Shown here: one piece after another, positions 1-7,396 of the stretch
How the letters are laid out: every line of letters starts with the position of its first letter
Numbering within the stretch: the stretch's first letter is position 1
Assembly (NCBI GenBank): GCA_964403795.1
Contig: CAYOHP010000007.1
Span: 75,698 to 104,769, forward strand
From: CAYOHP01 sp964403795 [NCBI: uncultured bacterium]
Lineage (GTDB): Bacteria > Muiribacteriota > UBA6191 > CAZXTJ01
DNA length: 29,072 nt
Direction of reading: 5' to 3'
Notes under the pieces: model-generated
What the model saw: the letters and a program-made list of their open reading frames with translations, nothing else
Databases searched by the model: none
Told to the model about the DNA's origin: nothing
Translations under genes and position numbers: made by a program

Positions 1-2
1 GC

Positions 3-1769
3 CTGGCCGAGACCGGGAAGCCGATCGAAACCGCCCGCCTGGTCGAGCCGGTGCGGGCCGTCGAGACCGCTCCCGGTGCCCGCCCCGTGGAGACCGCGGC
101 TCTGCCGCGGAGCACCGCGGGGGTCCCGGCTGGAGTGCCGATGGCGCCCAATGCCCTGGGCATCGAGGCGCCGCTGCCCGGGGCCCTCGAGGCCCGGTTC
201 GGGAAGCAGATCGTCGACGTCGCCAAGATGTCGCCGAGCCAGCTCGTCACCGAGTCGGGCGGGATGATCTCGGCCGAGAGCGCCGGGAAGATCGCCGAAG
301 TGGCGGCCAAGAACGGCGGAAAGCTCACCCTGTCCGAGGTCAAGGCAGCGGGGGTACCCGCCGCCGAGCTCGCCCTGATCGAGAAGGGCGCCCAGATGGC
401 CCAGGCCACCCGGGTGCAGGTGGCCGAGGGCAAGCTGGTGGCAGCCGCCGACCAGATGGTCGCCAGCGGCAAGTACCCGACCCGGGCCGCGGCTCTCCAG
501 GGGACGGAGCTCTCGCCCCTGGTCCAGAAGCTGAACGGCGGTCGGGCTGCGGCCACCGGCGAGGCGGCCCCCGCCGAGCTCGCCAAGGCCACCGAGGCCC
601 AGGCCAAGCCGGCGGAGGCCCAGGCCAAGGCCGGCGAGACCCTCGCCAAGCCCGGGTTCAATGCCGCCGACCCGGTCGGCTTCCACCAGGCCAAGGCGCT
701 CGAGTACGGGGCCCAGATCGAGGCGCTCAAGGCGTCCTCGGGCAAGGGTCTCCTCGGCCGCCTGACCAAGTTCACCAACGGGAAGAAGATCGCCGCCCTC
801 GAGGCCCAGAAGACCTTCCACGAGCAGAAGGCCGCCGAACTCGGCAAGGCCGACCCGGCGGCGCTGAAGAGCGAGACCTCCAAGCTCGAGGCGACCCCTC
901 ACCAGGCCAAGCTGATCGGCTCGCTCAAGGCGGAACTCGCCAAGGTCGATCCCAGCAGCCGCTACGGCAAGGCCCTGACCGAACGGATCCAGCAGCTGGA
1001 GAGCACCCCCGGCGAGAACTTCGCCCGGAGCGCCACCCATCTGGTAGCGATCGCGATCGGTACCAACCTCTTCTTCAACGTCTGGCGTCAGCTCAAGGAG
1101 GACGGCAAGGTCGACTTCAAGAAGGCGACCGAGTTCCTCGGCAAGTCCGAATTCTGGATGAGCACCGCCGGAATGGTCGGCGGCGTGTTCGTCGGCCAGA
1201 AGGTCGCCCAGCTCACCTTCTGGGAGCTGCTCTCGACCCGGGTCATGGGGATGACGCCGCTGGGCGGCACCTTCATGCGCCTGCTCCCGGCGTTCGCCGG
1301 TGGTGCCATCGGCGCCACCATCCTGGGCGGCGGTCTGCAGAACGCCGACTGGGCCCTGGTGGGTGCCCATACCCTGGGCTCCACCTTGGGCACCGCGATC
1401 GCCATCTCGATGCTGGCGGCGGGCCCCATCGGCCAGCTGGTCGGGGCCATCGTCGGCGGCTTCATCGCCGAGAAGGTGCTCGAGATGATCCGGGGGGAGG
1501 GACCCGAGGCGGAAGCCGCGGGTGCCGAGGACCGGGCGCCGGGCTCCGACGGCGACGCCCGGGCGGAGGCCGGGGCGGGGGCCTCGGGAGCCTTCACCAC
1601 CGAGGACGTCGAGCGGGTGTTCCAGGAGATGAAGACGGCCTACCAGGCCTACCTGGGATTGGAAAGTGCCGGGAATTACGGCGAGGCAGCCTCGGCGTAC
1701 GAGCGTTACATGGGCTTGAAGCGGCAGCTGGACGGCATGCGGCAGACGTCGTATGCGGCGCGGAGGTAG
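3..1769 (+). CDS. Gly-rich hydrophobic-core envelope protein, 5' end cut by window edge
   Basis: The frame is open to the left edge. Upstream of the first possible start (GTG at 51) it keeps the same ETA/PVE-type repeat pattern, so the true start probably lies outside the window. The visible 589 residues begin with short imperfect ETA-containing repeats. An Ala/Lys/Glu-rich, probably helical or coiled-coil region follows, including an AQAKPAEAQAKAGE-like stretch. A Gly/Ala-rich hydrophobic region (about nt 1029-1490) could form several membrane helices. After an acidic linker comes a C-terminal helical motif with YQAYLGL and YERYMGLK (about nt 1610-1740). The core and tail match the gene at 3559-5658, so the two are paralogues. 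The stop codon overlaps the ribosome-binding site of the next gene, implying co-transcription. I do not recognise a named family; an envelope location is inferred. Confidence 0.8.
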   Translation: MAETGKPIETARLVEPVRAVETAPGARPVETAALPRSTAGVPAGVPMAPNALGIEAPLPGALEARFGKQIVDVAKMSPSQLVTESGGMISAESAGKIAEVAAKNGGKLTLSEVKAAGVPAAELALIEKGAQMAQATRVQVAEGKLVAAADQMVASGKYPTRAAALQGTELSPLVQKLNGGRAAATGEAAPAELAKATEAQAKPAEAQAKAGETLAKPGFNAADPVGFHQAKALEYGAQIEALKASSGKGLLGRLTKFTNGKKIAALEAQKTFHEQKAAELGKADPAALKSETSKLEATPHQAKLIGSLKAELAKVDPSSRYGKALTERIQQLESTPGENFARSATHLVAIAIGTNLFFNVWRQLKEDGKVDFKKATEFLGKSEFWMSTAGMVGGVFVGQKVAQLTFWELLSTRVMGMTPLGGTFMRLLPAFAGGAIGATILGGGLQNADWALVGAHTLGSTLGTAIAISMLAAGPIGQLVGAIVGGFIAEKVLEMIRGEGPEAEAAGAEDRAPGSDGDARAEAGAGASGAFTTEDVERVFQEMKTAYQAYLGLESAGNYGEAASAYERYMGLKRQLDGMRQTSYAARR

Positions 1770-1772
1770 GCG

Positions 1773-3104
1773 ATGACGGCGGCGGTGCGGTACGGGATCG
1801 CGACCCGGCTTCGCAGGTGGACCTCGGTGGCGATGGTCCTGGTTCTCCTTGCCAGCCTGACGGTCGCCCCGGGGCCGGTGCGGGCCGAGTACGGGCGGAC
1901 CGAGGGCGGCTACGCGGGAGGCCTCATGGGGGCCATGGCGGGCAGCGCCGTGGCCTCGGCAGTGATTGCGGCCGCGGGGATCGCCTCGCCACTCCTCACG
2001 GGGACCATCCTGGTGGCCTCTTCGCTCGGGTCGGGGTTCGTGGGAGCCCGACTCGGGAGTCGCCTCGGCAAGGAATGGATCGACGACGAGTTCAAGGCCA
2101 AGACCGTCTGGACCGCGGTGGGAGCGGTCACCGGGGGCCTCTTCGGCCTGGTGCTGGGGCCCGCCGGTGGAATCGTCGGCAAGGTCGTGGGAGCGGGCAT
2201 CGGAGCGGCCGTCGGCGGGATGCTGGGCCGCTGGGTGGCCAGCGAGGCCGACCAGGACTTCAACCCTCGCACCGTGGGCGCCCTGATCGGGGGCCTGAAT
2301 GGCCTGCTGGTGGGCGGGCCGCTCGGCGCGGTGGCCGGGACGACCCTGGGATACCTAGGTGGGAAGGTCCTCGACAAGCACATCTTCTGGAACGAGGACG
2401 ACGAGGACGACGAGGACGACGACGAGTCGGGCTCGGGGCGCGGCTCCCGGGATCGCGACCGGGCCGACCGGGACGACGAGGACGAGGACGACGACGACGA
2501 GGGAGCCTGGTACGGCGAGTTCGATCCCCGCGATTACGGCAAGGACTACTACCGGGCGAACTACGACCGCGATGGCGAGTACGTGGGGGGCTTCGACCGG
2601 CAGGGCTTCGACCGGATGGGCTTCGACGAGGACGGGTACGACCGCGAGGGCTTCGATCGTTGGGGTTACGACGAGGACGGGGTCGATCGGCAGGGGTACG
2701 ACCGCAGCGGGCACAAGGTGCGGGAGGCGAGGCCTCGCCGGAGCGACTCCCCGGACCTCTACGATCCGGGCCTCTACAACGCCTTCTGGGACTGGTACGG
2801 GCGCCATGGCGGGACCTATCCGGACTTCGTGGACAAGCACTGGAAGCACTTCCCCGAGGACACCTCGCGCGACCAGCGGATCAAGTACGTGGCTCGCTTC
2901 CACCGCCAGATCAAGGACGCCCTGGAGGGCGGCAGCGATGAGATCCGGGACCTCCGCCGCAAGTGGCAGGAAGCCATCCGGGACCTGAAGGAACGGATGG
3001 ACCGGGGATGTGGTCTCGACGAGCGCCGCTCTGCTCTCGAGAAGGTCTACCGTCTCGAGGAGGAGCTCCGGGACGCGGTGCGCGAGGTCATCCGGGACGA
3101 GTAG
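1773..3104 (+). CDS. Secreted glycine-zipper protein with acidic run and pentapeptide repeats
   Basis: The 443-residue product starts with a clear signal peptide: RLRR, then a hydrophobic stretch, with likely cleavage after VRA at residue 38. Residues 45-200 are glycine-zipper-like hydrophobic segments (GGLMGAMAGS, GAGIGAAVGGMLG, LIGGLNGLLVGG). Residues 207-243 are mostly Asp/Glu. Residues 264-313 hold ten tandem pentapeptides of the form aromatic-D-x-x-G. The C-terminal 130 residues are charged, with an aromatic patch (YNAFWDWYGRHGG) and predicted helices. The ATG lies 3 bases after the previous stop, with CGGAGG at 1761-1766 as ribosome-binding site, so it is in an operon with gene 1. Glycine-zipper proteins are usually associated with outer or inner membranes. 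The Asp-rich parts may bind divalent cations, but no EF-hand is visible. Function unknown. Confidence 0.85.
   Translation: MTAAVRYGIATRLRRWTSVAMVLVLLASLTVAPGPVRAEYGRTEGGYAGGLMGAMAGSAVASAVIAAAGIASPLLTGTILVASSLGSGFVGARLGSRLGKEWIDDEFKAKTVWTAVGAVTGGLFGLVLGPAGGIVGKVVGAGIGAAVGGMLGRWVASEADQDFNPRTVGALIGGLNGLLVGGPLGAVAGTTLGYLGGKVLDKHIFWNEDDEDDEDDDESGSGRGSRDRDRADRDDEDEDDDDEGAWYGEFDPRDYGKDYYRANYDRDGEYVGGFDRQGFDRMGFDEDGYDREGFDRWGYDEDGVDRQGYDRSGHKVREARPRRSDSPDLYDPGLYNAFWDWYGRHGGTYPDFVDKHWKHFPEDTSRDQRIKYVARFHRQIKDALEGGSDEIRDLRRKWQEAIRDLKERMDRGCGLDERRSALEKVYRLEEELRDAVREVIRDE
2562..2711 (+). repeat. Ten tandem 15-bp units encoding [FYV]-D-x-x-G pentapeptides
   Basis: Ten consecutive five-residue units run YDRDG, EYVGG, FDRQG, FDRMG, FDEDG, YDREG, FDRWG, YDEDG, VDRQG, YDRSG. 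Gly is invariant at position 5 and Asp occupies position 2 in nine of ten units. The 15-bp DNA units are diverged, so the protein pattern is better kept than the DNA. This argues for selection rather than recent slippage. Confidence 0.9.
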
Positions 3105-3126
3105 CCGGAGTCCAGGTCCATACCCG

Positions 3127-3157
3127 CGGCCCGCGCCGGCACTACCCGGGCGGGCCG
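3127..3157. other. GC-only inverted repeat after the gene at 1773-3104
   Basis: CGGCCCG at 3127-3133 pairs with CGGGCCG at 3151-3157, giving a 7-bp stem with a 17-base loop, 23 bases after the stop. There is no T tract, so it is a weak terminator candidate and might instead stabilise the mRNA 3' end. The rest of 3158-3385 shows no gene I would support. An ATG at 3280 opens the frame continuing into the gene at 3559, but it lies upstream of that gene's promoter. Confidence 0.3.
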
Positions 3158-3385
3158 TGTCGCGTCTCGAGCCCGGAGACCGGAGCGATCGCCGGGAGCG
3201 CATCCCAGGCCCGGGATCGGGCCCGCCTGCAACCTGCATGCCCCGACGCCCGTAGGAAGAAACGGAAGGACAGGCGGACATGCGGTCGATTTCATGGTCG
3301 GTGACGTCCTCGGACTCCGTGCCCGGGTCGCCGGGTAGCCCTGGAATCGGCTTCCCATCCGTCTTCCAGCCTTCACGAGCGGGGA

Positions 3386-3414
3386 TTGACGCTCCCCGGG
3401 ACCGTTCTTATAGT
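3386..3414 (+). promoter_or_regulatory. Sigma-70 promoter TTGACG-N17-TATAGT
   Basis: The -35 box TTGACG (3386-3391) and the -10 box TATAGT (3409-3414) are each one base from consensus and separated by exactly 17 bases. In a GC-rich window this is the best sigma-70 promoter I find. Transcription would start near 3421, leaving a leader of about 138 bases before the ATG at 3559. Confidence 0.75.
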
Positions 3415-3420
3415 GCGCAT

Positions 3421-3558
3421 GCTCTCGGGGGCCCTGGCCCCGTGGAGGATGGAGAAGTGGGAGCACGTCGAGGCAGCCTCGAAGGGACCCGAGAGGGCCT
3501 GGAGAGGCACCGGACCTTGGTCCGGTCCCGGCGCTCAGAAGGGAATCGGCGGAGCAGC
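3421..3558 (+). promoter_or_regulatory. Structured 5' leader of the gene at 3559
   Basis: The predicted untranslated leader has two self-complementary elements. CGAGG-CAG-CCTCG lies at 3469-3481. ACCGGACC followed directly by its complement GGTCCGGT around a central TT lies at 3509-3526. They sit 33 or more bases upstream of the start codon and could affect mRNA stability or translation. I do not recognise a known riboswitch. Confidence 0.4.
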
Positions 3559-5658
3559 ATGTTCGTATCGAGCAACAGGAAGAGTCTCCGGAGGATCGCC
3601 CTGTTCGTGGCGGTCTCCTATGTCGGGTCGCTGTGCGGCCCGGTCCTGGCGAGCGGTGCGACCGCGGCGCCGGTCGACAAGGTCGCGGCGATGAGCCAGA
3701 AGGCCCTGTCGGACCTGTGGTTCGTCTGGTCGAACCACCTCGGCTCCTTCCAGGGAGCTGCGGCCAAGCCCACGGCGGGCTATGCGGCCCAGTTCTTCCA
3801 GGGGCAGGGCGCCAGTGCCGCCCAGATCGACGTCCTGGTCAACAATGCCAAGTCGGCAGGCCACCTGAACGTCGGCGTACCCACCGCGGCCCAGGCGGCC
3901 AGCGGGTTCATGGACCGCCTGAAGTCCCTGTTCCAGAAGAAGGGCGCCGAGACCATGGCGGCCTCGGCGGTCGCCAAGGGCGAGCCCCTCCCGGTCGCCT
4001 CGGCGGCGTCCGAGACGGCGGCTGCCAAGGCTGCCGGTACCCAGGCGGCTCCTGCCCAGGCCACCAGCCTGACCGCCAAGGTGAAGAGCTTCTTCTCCCG
4101 CTTCACCGGTGGATCGTCGACCTCTTCGAGCGCCATGCCGGCCTCCGGCGGCGGGGGCGGCCAGACCATGGGTCCCGGCCTCACCGTCGGCCCCAACGGC
4201 CTGGTGGCTCCTCCCGTTTCGACGGATCCCGGGCTGCTCGGCAGCCTGGCCGGCAAGGTCTCGAACGTCGCCGCCAAGACCTCGAATGCGGTGAAGAACG
4301 TGGCCGACCAGGTGGCGCTCGGTGCCCGACGGGGGGCCCACGCCGTGGGCTCCACGGTCAAGACCGGGGTGCTCACCGCCAAGTACGCCATCGATCCCCG
4401 GCCCTACTTCGAGATCCCGCTGCACGGCGACACCGTGATGAAGGTCCGCGGCACCCACTCCTCGACCGTCTACTTCAAGGACGGCAAGTGGGTGAACGCC
4501 GACTTCCAGTACAAGTCGACCTGGCCCACCAAGGCCGACCTGGCGGCCGGCGTCGACCAGGTGGCGGCCCAGCCCAAGGCGACCGGCTTCTTCGGGAAGA
4601 TCGTCGACAAGGTCAAGGGCCTCGCCGACAACGTCAAGGCGAGGATGCGGGGTGAGGCCCACATCACCCCCGAGACCCGGGCCGAGATCCAGCGGCTCGA
4701 CATCTCGAACAACCTGATCGACCAGGCTCGGACCATCTCCGATGCCCAGCGGGCCCTCAAGGTCCGGATCGACCAGATGAAGCACACCTCGGAGAGCCTG
4801 CGGAGGCCGCTCGACACCGACGCCGTCAAGTCGATGGAGCAGCAGTACCGGGCCCTCGAGAAGACCAAGCAGGACCTGCTGAACAAGGCCAACGGTGTGA
4901 CCGAGTCGCCGGCCACCTCGGTGATCAAGGATGCCGCCAAGTGGGCTCTCTACTCGGTGGGCATCACGGCCTCGATCAACCTGATCCGGCAGGCCTTCTC
5001 GGGCGAGGGGATCGACGTCGGGGCGGCCTTCAGCTTCCTGACCCAGCCTTCGTTCTGGGGCGGGACCGCGGGCGGCTTCCTCGGTTCGACCCTGGTGACC
5101 GCCTTGGCCTCCAGCTTCATGCCTCCGGGCGTGGGGATCTTCTTCAAGGTGCTGCCGGGCTTCCTCGGCGCCGCCCTGGGCTTCGACTTCGGTTCGAGCC
5201 TGTTCGGCGGTCAGATGGACCTCCTGGGCACCCTGGTGACGACCCTGGCTTCGGCGGGTGGCTACAGCCTCGCCTTCACGATGCTCGGTGGCGCCGCCGC
5301 CCCCGGGATCGCCCTGATCGGTGCGGCCATCGCCGCCGGCTCGCTGGCCGGGTTCCTCCTGGACAAGTTCCGGGGTGACCCGGAGTCCGAGGGCTACGTG
5401 CTCCCCGAGGGACCGGCCGCCCAGGGAACCGAGACCAGCACCCCGGCAGTCGCCGAGGTGAAGCCGGCAGCTTCGATGAGCCCGGCGGCGACGGCCAACC
5501 TGGCGGCTGCCCAGGCCCAGGTCGACCAGTCGTACAACGCCTACATCAACTACCTGAAGCAGCGGAAGATCCCCGAGGCGACCACGGCCCACAAGGCCTA
5601 CATGGACGCCCAGAAGGCCCTGGAGCTTGCCAAGGCCAACGCTGCCGCCGGAAGGTAG
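3559..5658 (+). CDS. Secreted/membrane Gly-rich protein, paralogue of gene 1
   Basis: The ATG at 3559 is preferred because it starts a normal signal peptide (SNRKSLRRIALFVAVSYVGSLCGPVLASG), has GGAG at 3551-3554, and lies downstream of the strong promoter. The frame itself opens at 3280. The product is 699 residues: signal peptide (1-35), an Ala/Ser/Lys-rich region with a Gly-rich patch (ASGGGGGQT), a middle segment with ITPETRAEIQRLDISNN, and a Gln/Lys-rich helical stretch. A Gly-rich hydrophobic core (about nt 4930-5370) and a helical tail with SYNAYINYL and HKAYMDAQKALE follow. The core aligns with gene 1 (FW..TAG, LP.F.G.A.G). A hairpin after the stop closes the unit. Function unknown; an envelope role is inferred from the signal peptide and hydrophobic core. 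Confidence 0.85.
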   Translation: MFVSSNRKSLRRIALFVAVSYVGSLCGPVLASGATAAPVDKVAAMSQKALSDLWFVWSNHLGSFQGAAAKPTAGYAAQFFQGQGASAAQIDVLVNNAKSAGHLNVGVPTAAQAASGFMDRLKSLFQKKGAETMAASAVAKGEPLPVASAASETAAAKAAGTQAAPAQATSLTAKVKSFFSRFTGGSSTSSSAMPASGGGGGQTMGPGLTVGPNGLVAPPVSTDPGLLGSLAGKVSNVAAKTSNAVKNVADQVALGARRGAHAVGSTVKTGVLTAKYAIDPRPYFEIPLHGDTVMKVRGTHSSTVYFKDGKWVNADFQYKSTWPTKADLAAGVDQVAAQPKATGFFGKIVDKVKGLADNVKARMRGEAHITPETRAEIQRLDISNNLIDQARTISDAQRALKVRIDQMKHTSESLRRPLDTDAVKSMEQQYRALEKTKQDLLNKANGVTESPATSVIKDAAKWALYSVGITASINLIRQAFSGEGIDVGAAFSFLTQPSFWGGTAGGFLGSTLVTALASSFMPPGVGIFFKVLPGFLGAALGFDFGSSLFGGQMDLLGTLVTTLASAGGYSLAFTMLGGAAAPGIALIGAAIAAGSLAGFLLDKFRGDPESEGYVLPEGPAAQGTETSTPAVAEVKPAASMSPAATANLAAAQAQVDQSYNAYINYLKQRKIPEATTAHKAYMDAQKALELAKANAAAGR

Positions 5659-5703
5659 TTCGACCGGGACCCGGCCCGCGCCGGGGTCCTGGAGGGAAGG
5701 AGA

Positions 5704-5734
5704 CGAGGGCCGCCCCTTGGGGCGGCCCTCGTTG
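5704..5734 (+). terminator. Terminator-like hairpin after gene at 3559
   Basis: A perfect 13-bp stem pairs 5704-5716 with 5719-5731, 45 bases after the stop. Only a short TTG follows, so the U-tract is poor. With a TT centre, the real RNA loop would open to at least four bases. Position and strength suggest it ends the transcript started at about 3421. Confidence 0.6.
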
Positions 5735-5916
5735 CATGTCGGCGAGGGATCCGCAGGGCTCGCATGCGGCGATCCCGAGGCGAGTCTCCATGCGGCGGAG
5801 GGGGTCACGGGCTACAAGCAGATCCGGATCAGGACAACATTTGCGCGTGATTCTCCTTGGAATGCGTACGATCCCGCATGGTAAGTTCGTTCCACCACTG
5901 CGAAGGGGGGTGAAGC

Positions 5917-6189
5917 ATGAACAAGGCAGAACTCACCGCCAACGTCGCCAAGGAGACGGGGCTCGCCCAGAAGGATGCTGCGGCCGCCCTGGAGTCCCTG
6001 CTCGACAACATCAAGAAGGCCCTCAAGAAGGGCACCAAGGTTCAGCTCGTGGGCTTCGGCAGCTTCGAGGTCAGGAAGCGCAAGGCCCGCACCGGCGTGA
6101 ACCCGCAGACCGGTGATCAGATCAAGATCGCCGCTCGCAAGACCCCGAAGTTCAACGCAGGCAAGGCCCTCAAGGACCTCTGCAACTGA
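5917..6189 (+). CDS. hup: HU-family nucleoid DNA-binding protein
   Basis: This 90-residue protein is a complete HU/IHF-family member of the usual length. It begins MNKAELTANVAKETGL. It has the conserved dimer core (VQLVGFGSFEVRKRKAR), the DNA-binding arm with the G-NPQTG-Q motif (residues 60-67), and the C-terminal KTPKFNAGKALKDL signature. HU dimers bend and compact DNA with little sequence specificity. Start: the ATG has a strong purine-rich ribosome-binding site (AAGGGGGGTG, 5903-5912). It is monocistronic, with a terminator hairpin before it (end of gene 3) and its own terminator after it. TACGAT at 5867-5872 could be a -10 box, but no -35 box is correctly spaced. The arm sequence looks like ordinary HU rather than a specialised IHF subunit. 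Confidence 0.97.
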   Translation: MNKAELTANVAKETGLAQKDAAAALESLLDNIKKALKKGTKVQLVGFGSFEVRKRKARTGVNPQTGDQIKIAARKTPKFNAGKALKDLCN

Positions 6190-6208
6190 GTCCGACTTCG
6201 GTAACGGG

Positions 6209-6246
6209 AGCCCCACGACCTTCGCGGGTCGGGGGCTTTCGTGTTT
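6209..6246 (+). terminator. Rho-independent terminator of the HU gene
   Basis: AGCCCC (6209-6214) pairs with GGGGCT (6232-6237), and CGACC (6216-6220) with GGTCG (6227-6231). There is one bulged A, a TTCGCG loop, and then TTCGTGTTT. It lies 20 bases after the HU stop codon. Confidence 0.85.
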
Positions 6247-6287
6247 CCACGGGCGAATCCTCTCCAGGGCCCGACCCGCCGCCCCCT

Positions 6288-6316
6288 TTGACAAGCTCGC
6301 GTTTCGGGGGGAGAGT
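6288..6316 (+). promoter_or_regulatory. Perfect -35 box TTGACA with poor -10, upstream of sigma gene
   Basis: TTGACA at 6288-6293 is a perfect -35 match. The hexamer 17 bases further (GAGAGT, 6311-6316) matches TATAAT at only three positions and coincides with the ribosome-binding site of the GTG start at 6322. If the promoter is real, transcription would begin at about 6323 and favour the internal ATG at 6448 as translation start. Confidence 0.3.
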
Positions 6317-6321
6317 AGGTC

Positions 6322-7386
6322 GTGACGCGACGCAGCAAGGAAGAGCCATCCCCGGCGAAGACGCGGCCGGTGCTCCGCTGTACCAGGGCGGTAGCGTCTC
6401 CGTCCTTGTCCCTGCTCCGGGGCGGAAGCCCGGAGCCTGGGAACACCATGCCGCGTCGCGACCGGATTCCCGTCAAGGTCAGGCCGGCTCCGGCACCTTC
6501 CAGCCACCCGAGCAGGAAGGAAGCGGCACCCGATCCGATCGACGACGAGACCGACGCGGTCCGCCTCTACCTCCGAGAGATCGGTACCACTCCGCTGCTC
6601 TCCGCCTCCGAGGAGGTCCTCCTGGCCCGGCGGATCCGGAGGGGGGACAGGGATGCCCGGGTCCGCCTCGCCAAGGCCAACCTCCGCCTGGTGGTCTCGG
6701 TGGCCAAGCGCTACGCCGGGAAGGCCCTGCCGCTCCTCGACCTCATCCAGGAGGGGAACCACGGCCTGCTACGAGCCGTCGAGAAATTCGACCCGGAGCG
6801 GGGCTTCAAGTTCTCGACCTATGCCGTGTGGTGGATCCGGCAGGCCATCACCCGCTCGCTGGCGGACCAGGGCAGGACGATCCGGCTCCCGGTCCACCTC
6901 CAGGAGACCCTGGCCCGCATCCGGACCCTCCAGGGCCAGCTGAATGTGAGCCTGGGCCGGGCGCCGACTCCCGAGGAGCTGGCCGCCCGTGCCGGTCTCG
7001 AAACGGATCGGCTCGAGACCGTCCTGGCCAGTGCCGAGGAGCCCATCAGCCTCGACAAGGCCCTGAGGCCCGAGGAGGAACGAGCGCTGCGGGAGGTCCT
7101 CCCCGATCCCCGCTCCGAGGCGCCCGTCTCGGCGGTGGGGGCGCGGCTCCTGGCTCGTCGCGTCGAGCGCCTGCTGGAGACGCTGCCCGAGAACGAACGC
7201 AGGGTGATCCGCTACCGGTACGGATTGGGGCCCGACGGGGTCCTCACCCTGGCCCAGGTCGGGGATCGCCTGGGGGTCTCCCGCGAGCGGATCCGCCAGA
7301 TCGAGCAGTCCGCCCTGGCCCGACTCCGGCATCCCTCGCGGGAGACGGAGCTGGCACCGCTCTTCTCCGACTGGCTCGAGGAGTAG
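6322..7386 (+). CDS. Group-2-like RNA polymerase sigma-70 factor (alternative RpoD-type)
   Basis: The 354-residue protein has all core sigma-70 regions. Region 1.2 is at about 77-90 ([11 protein letters not shown]). Region 2 is at about 95-185, including [36 protein letters not shown]. Region 3 is at about 190-275 and region 4 at about 280-345, with a helix-turn-helix ending [21 protein letters not shown]. It lacks region 1.1 and the non-conserved insert, so it is a non-primary factor; the primary one is at 12291-14306. It should bind core RNA polymerase and promoters close to consensus. The GTG at 6322 has GGAG 8 bases upstream. The first 42 residues are not conserved, and ATG 6448 is a credible alternative. 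It is convergent with the next gene, 10 bases away, and has no anti-sigma neighbour. Confidence 0.93.
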   Translation: MTRRSKEEPSPAKTRPVLRCTRAVASPSLSLLRGGSPEPGNTMPRRDRIPVKVRPAPAPSSHPSRKEAAPDPIDDETDAVRLYLREIGTTPLLSASEEVLLARRIRRGDRDARVRLAKANLRLVVSVAKRYAGKALPLLDLIQEGNHGLLRAVEKFDPERGFKFSTYAVWWIRQAITRSLADQGRTIRLPVHLQETLARIRTLQGQLNVSLGRAPTPEELAARAGLETDRLETVLASAEEPISLDKALRPEEERALREVLPDPRSEAPVSAVGARLLARRVERLLETLPENERRVIRYRYGLGPDGVLTLAQVGDRLGVSRERIRQIEQSALARLRHPSRETELAPLFSDWLEE

Positions 7387-7396
7387 TTCGGAGGGC

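Noticed and set aside
3280-3558. Earlier start (ATG 3280) for the gene at 3559
   Set aside because: It would put the signal peptide 93 residues inside the protein, and the strong promoter lies within this segment.
3535-5808. Long minus-strand frame opposite the gene at 3559
   Set aside because: His/Gly/Arg/Leu-rich translation typical of the antisense of a GC-rich gene; no domain and no start signals. The plus strand has a signal peptide and a promoter.
5841-5872. TTGCGC...TACGAT as a promoter for the HU gene
   Set aside because: The spacer is 20 bases, outside the usual 16-18 range, and the -35 match is poor.
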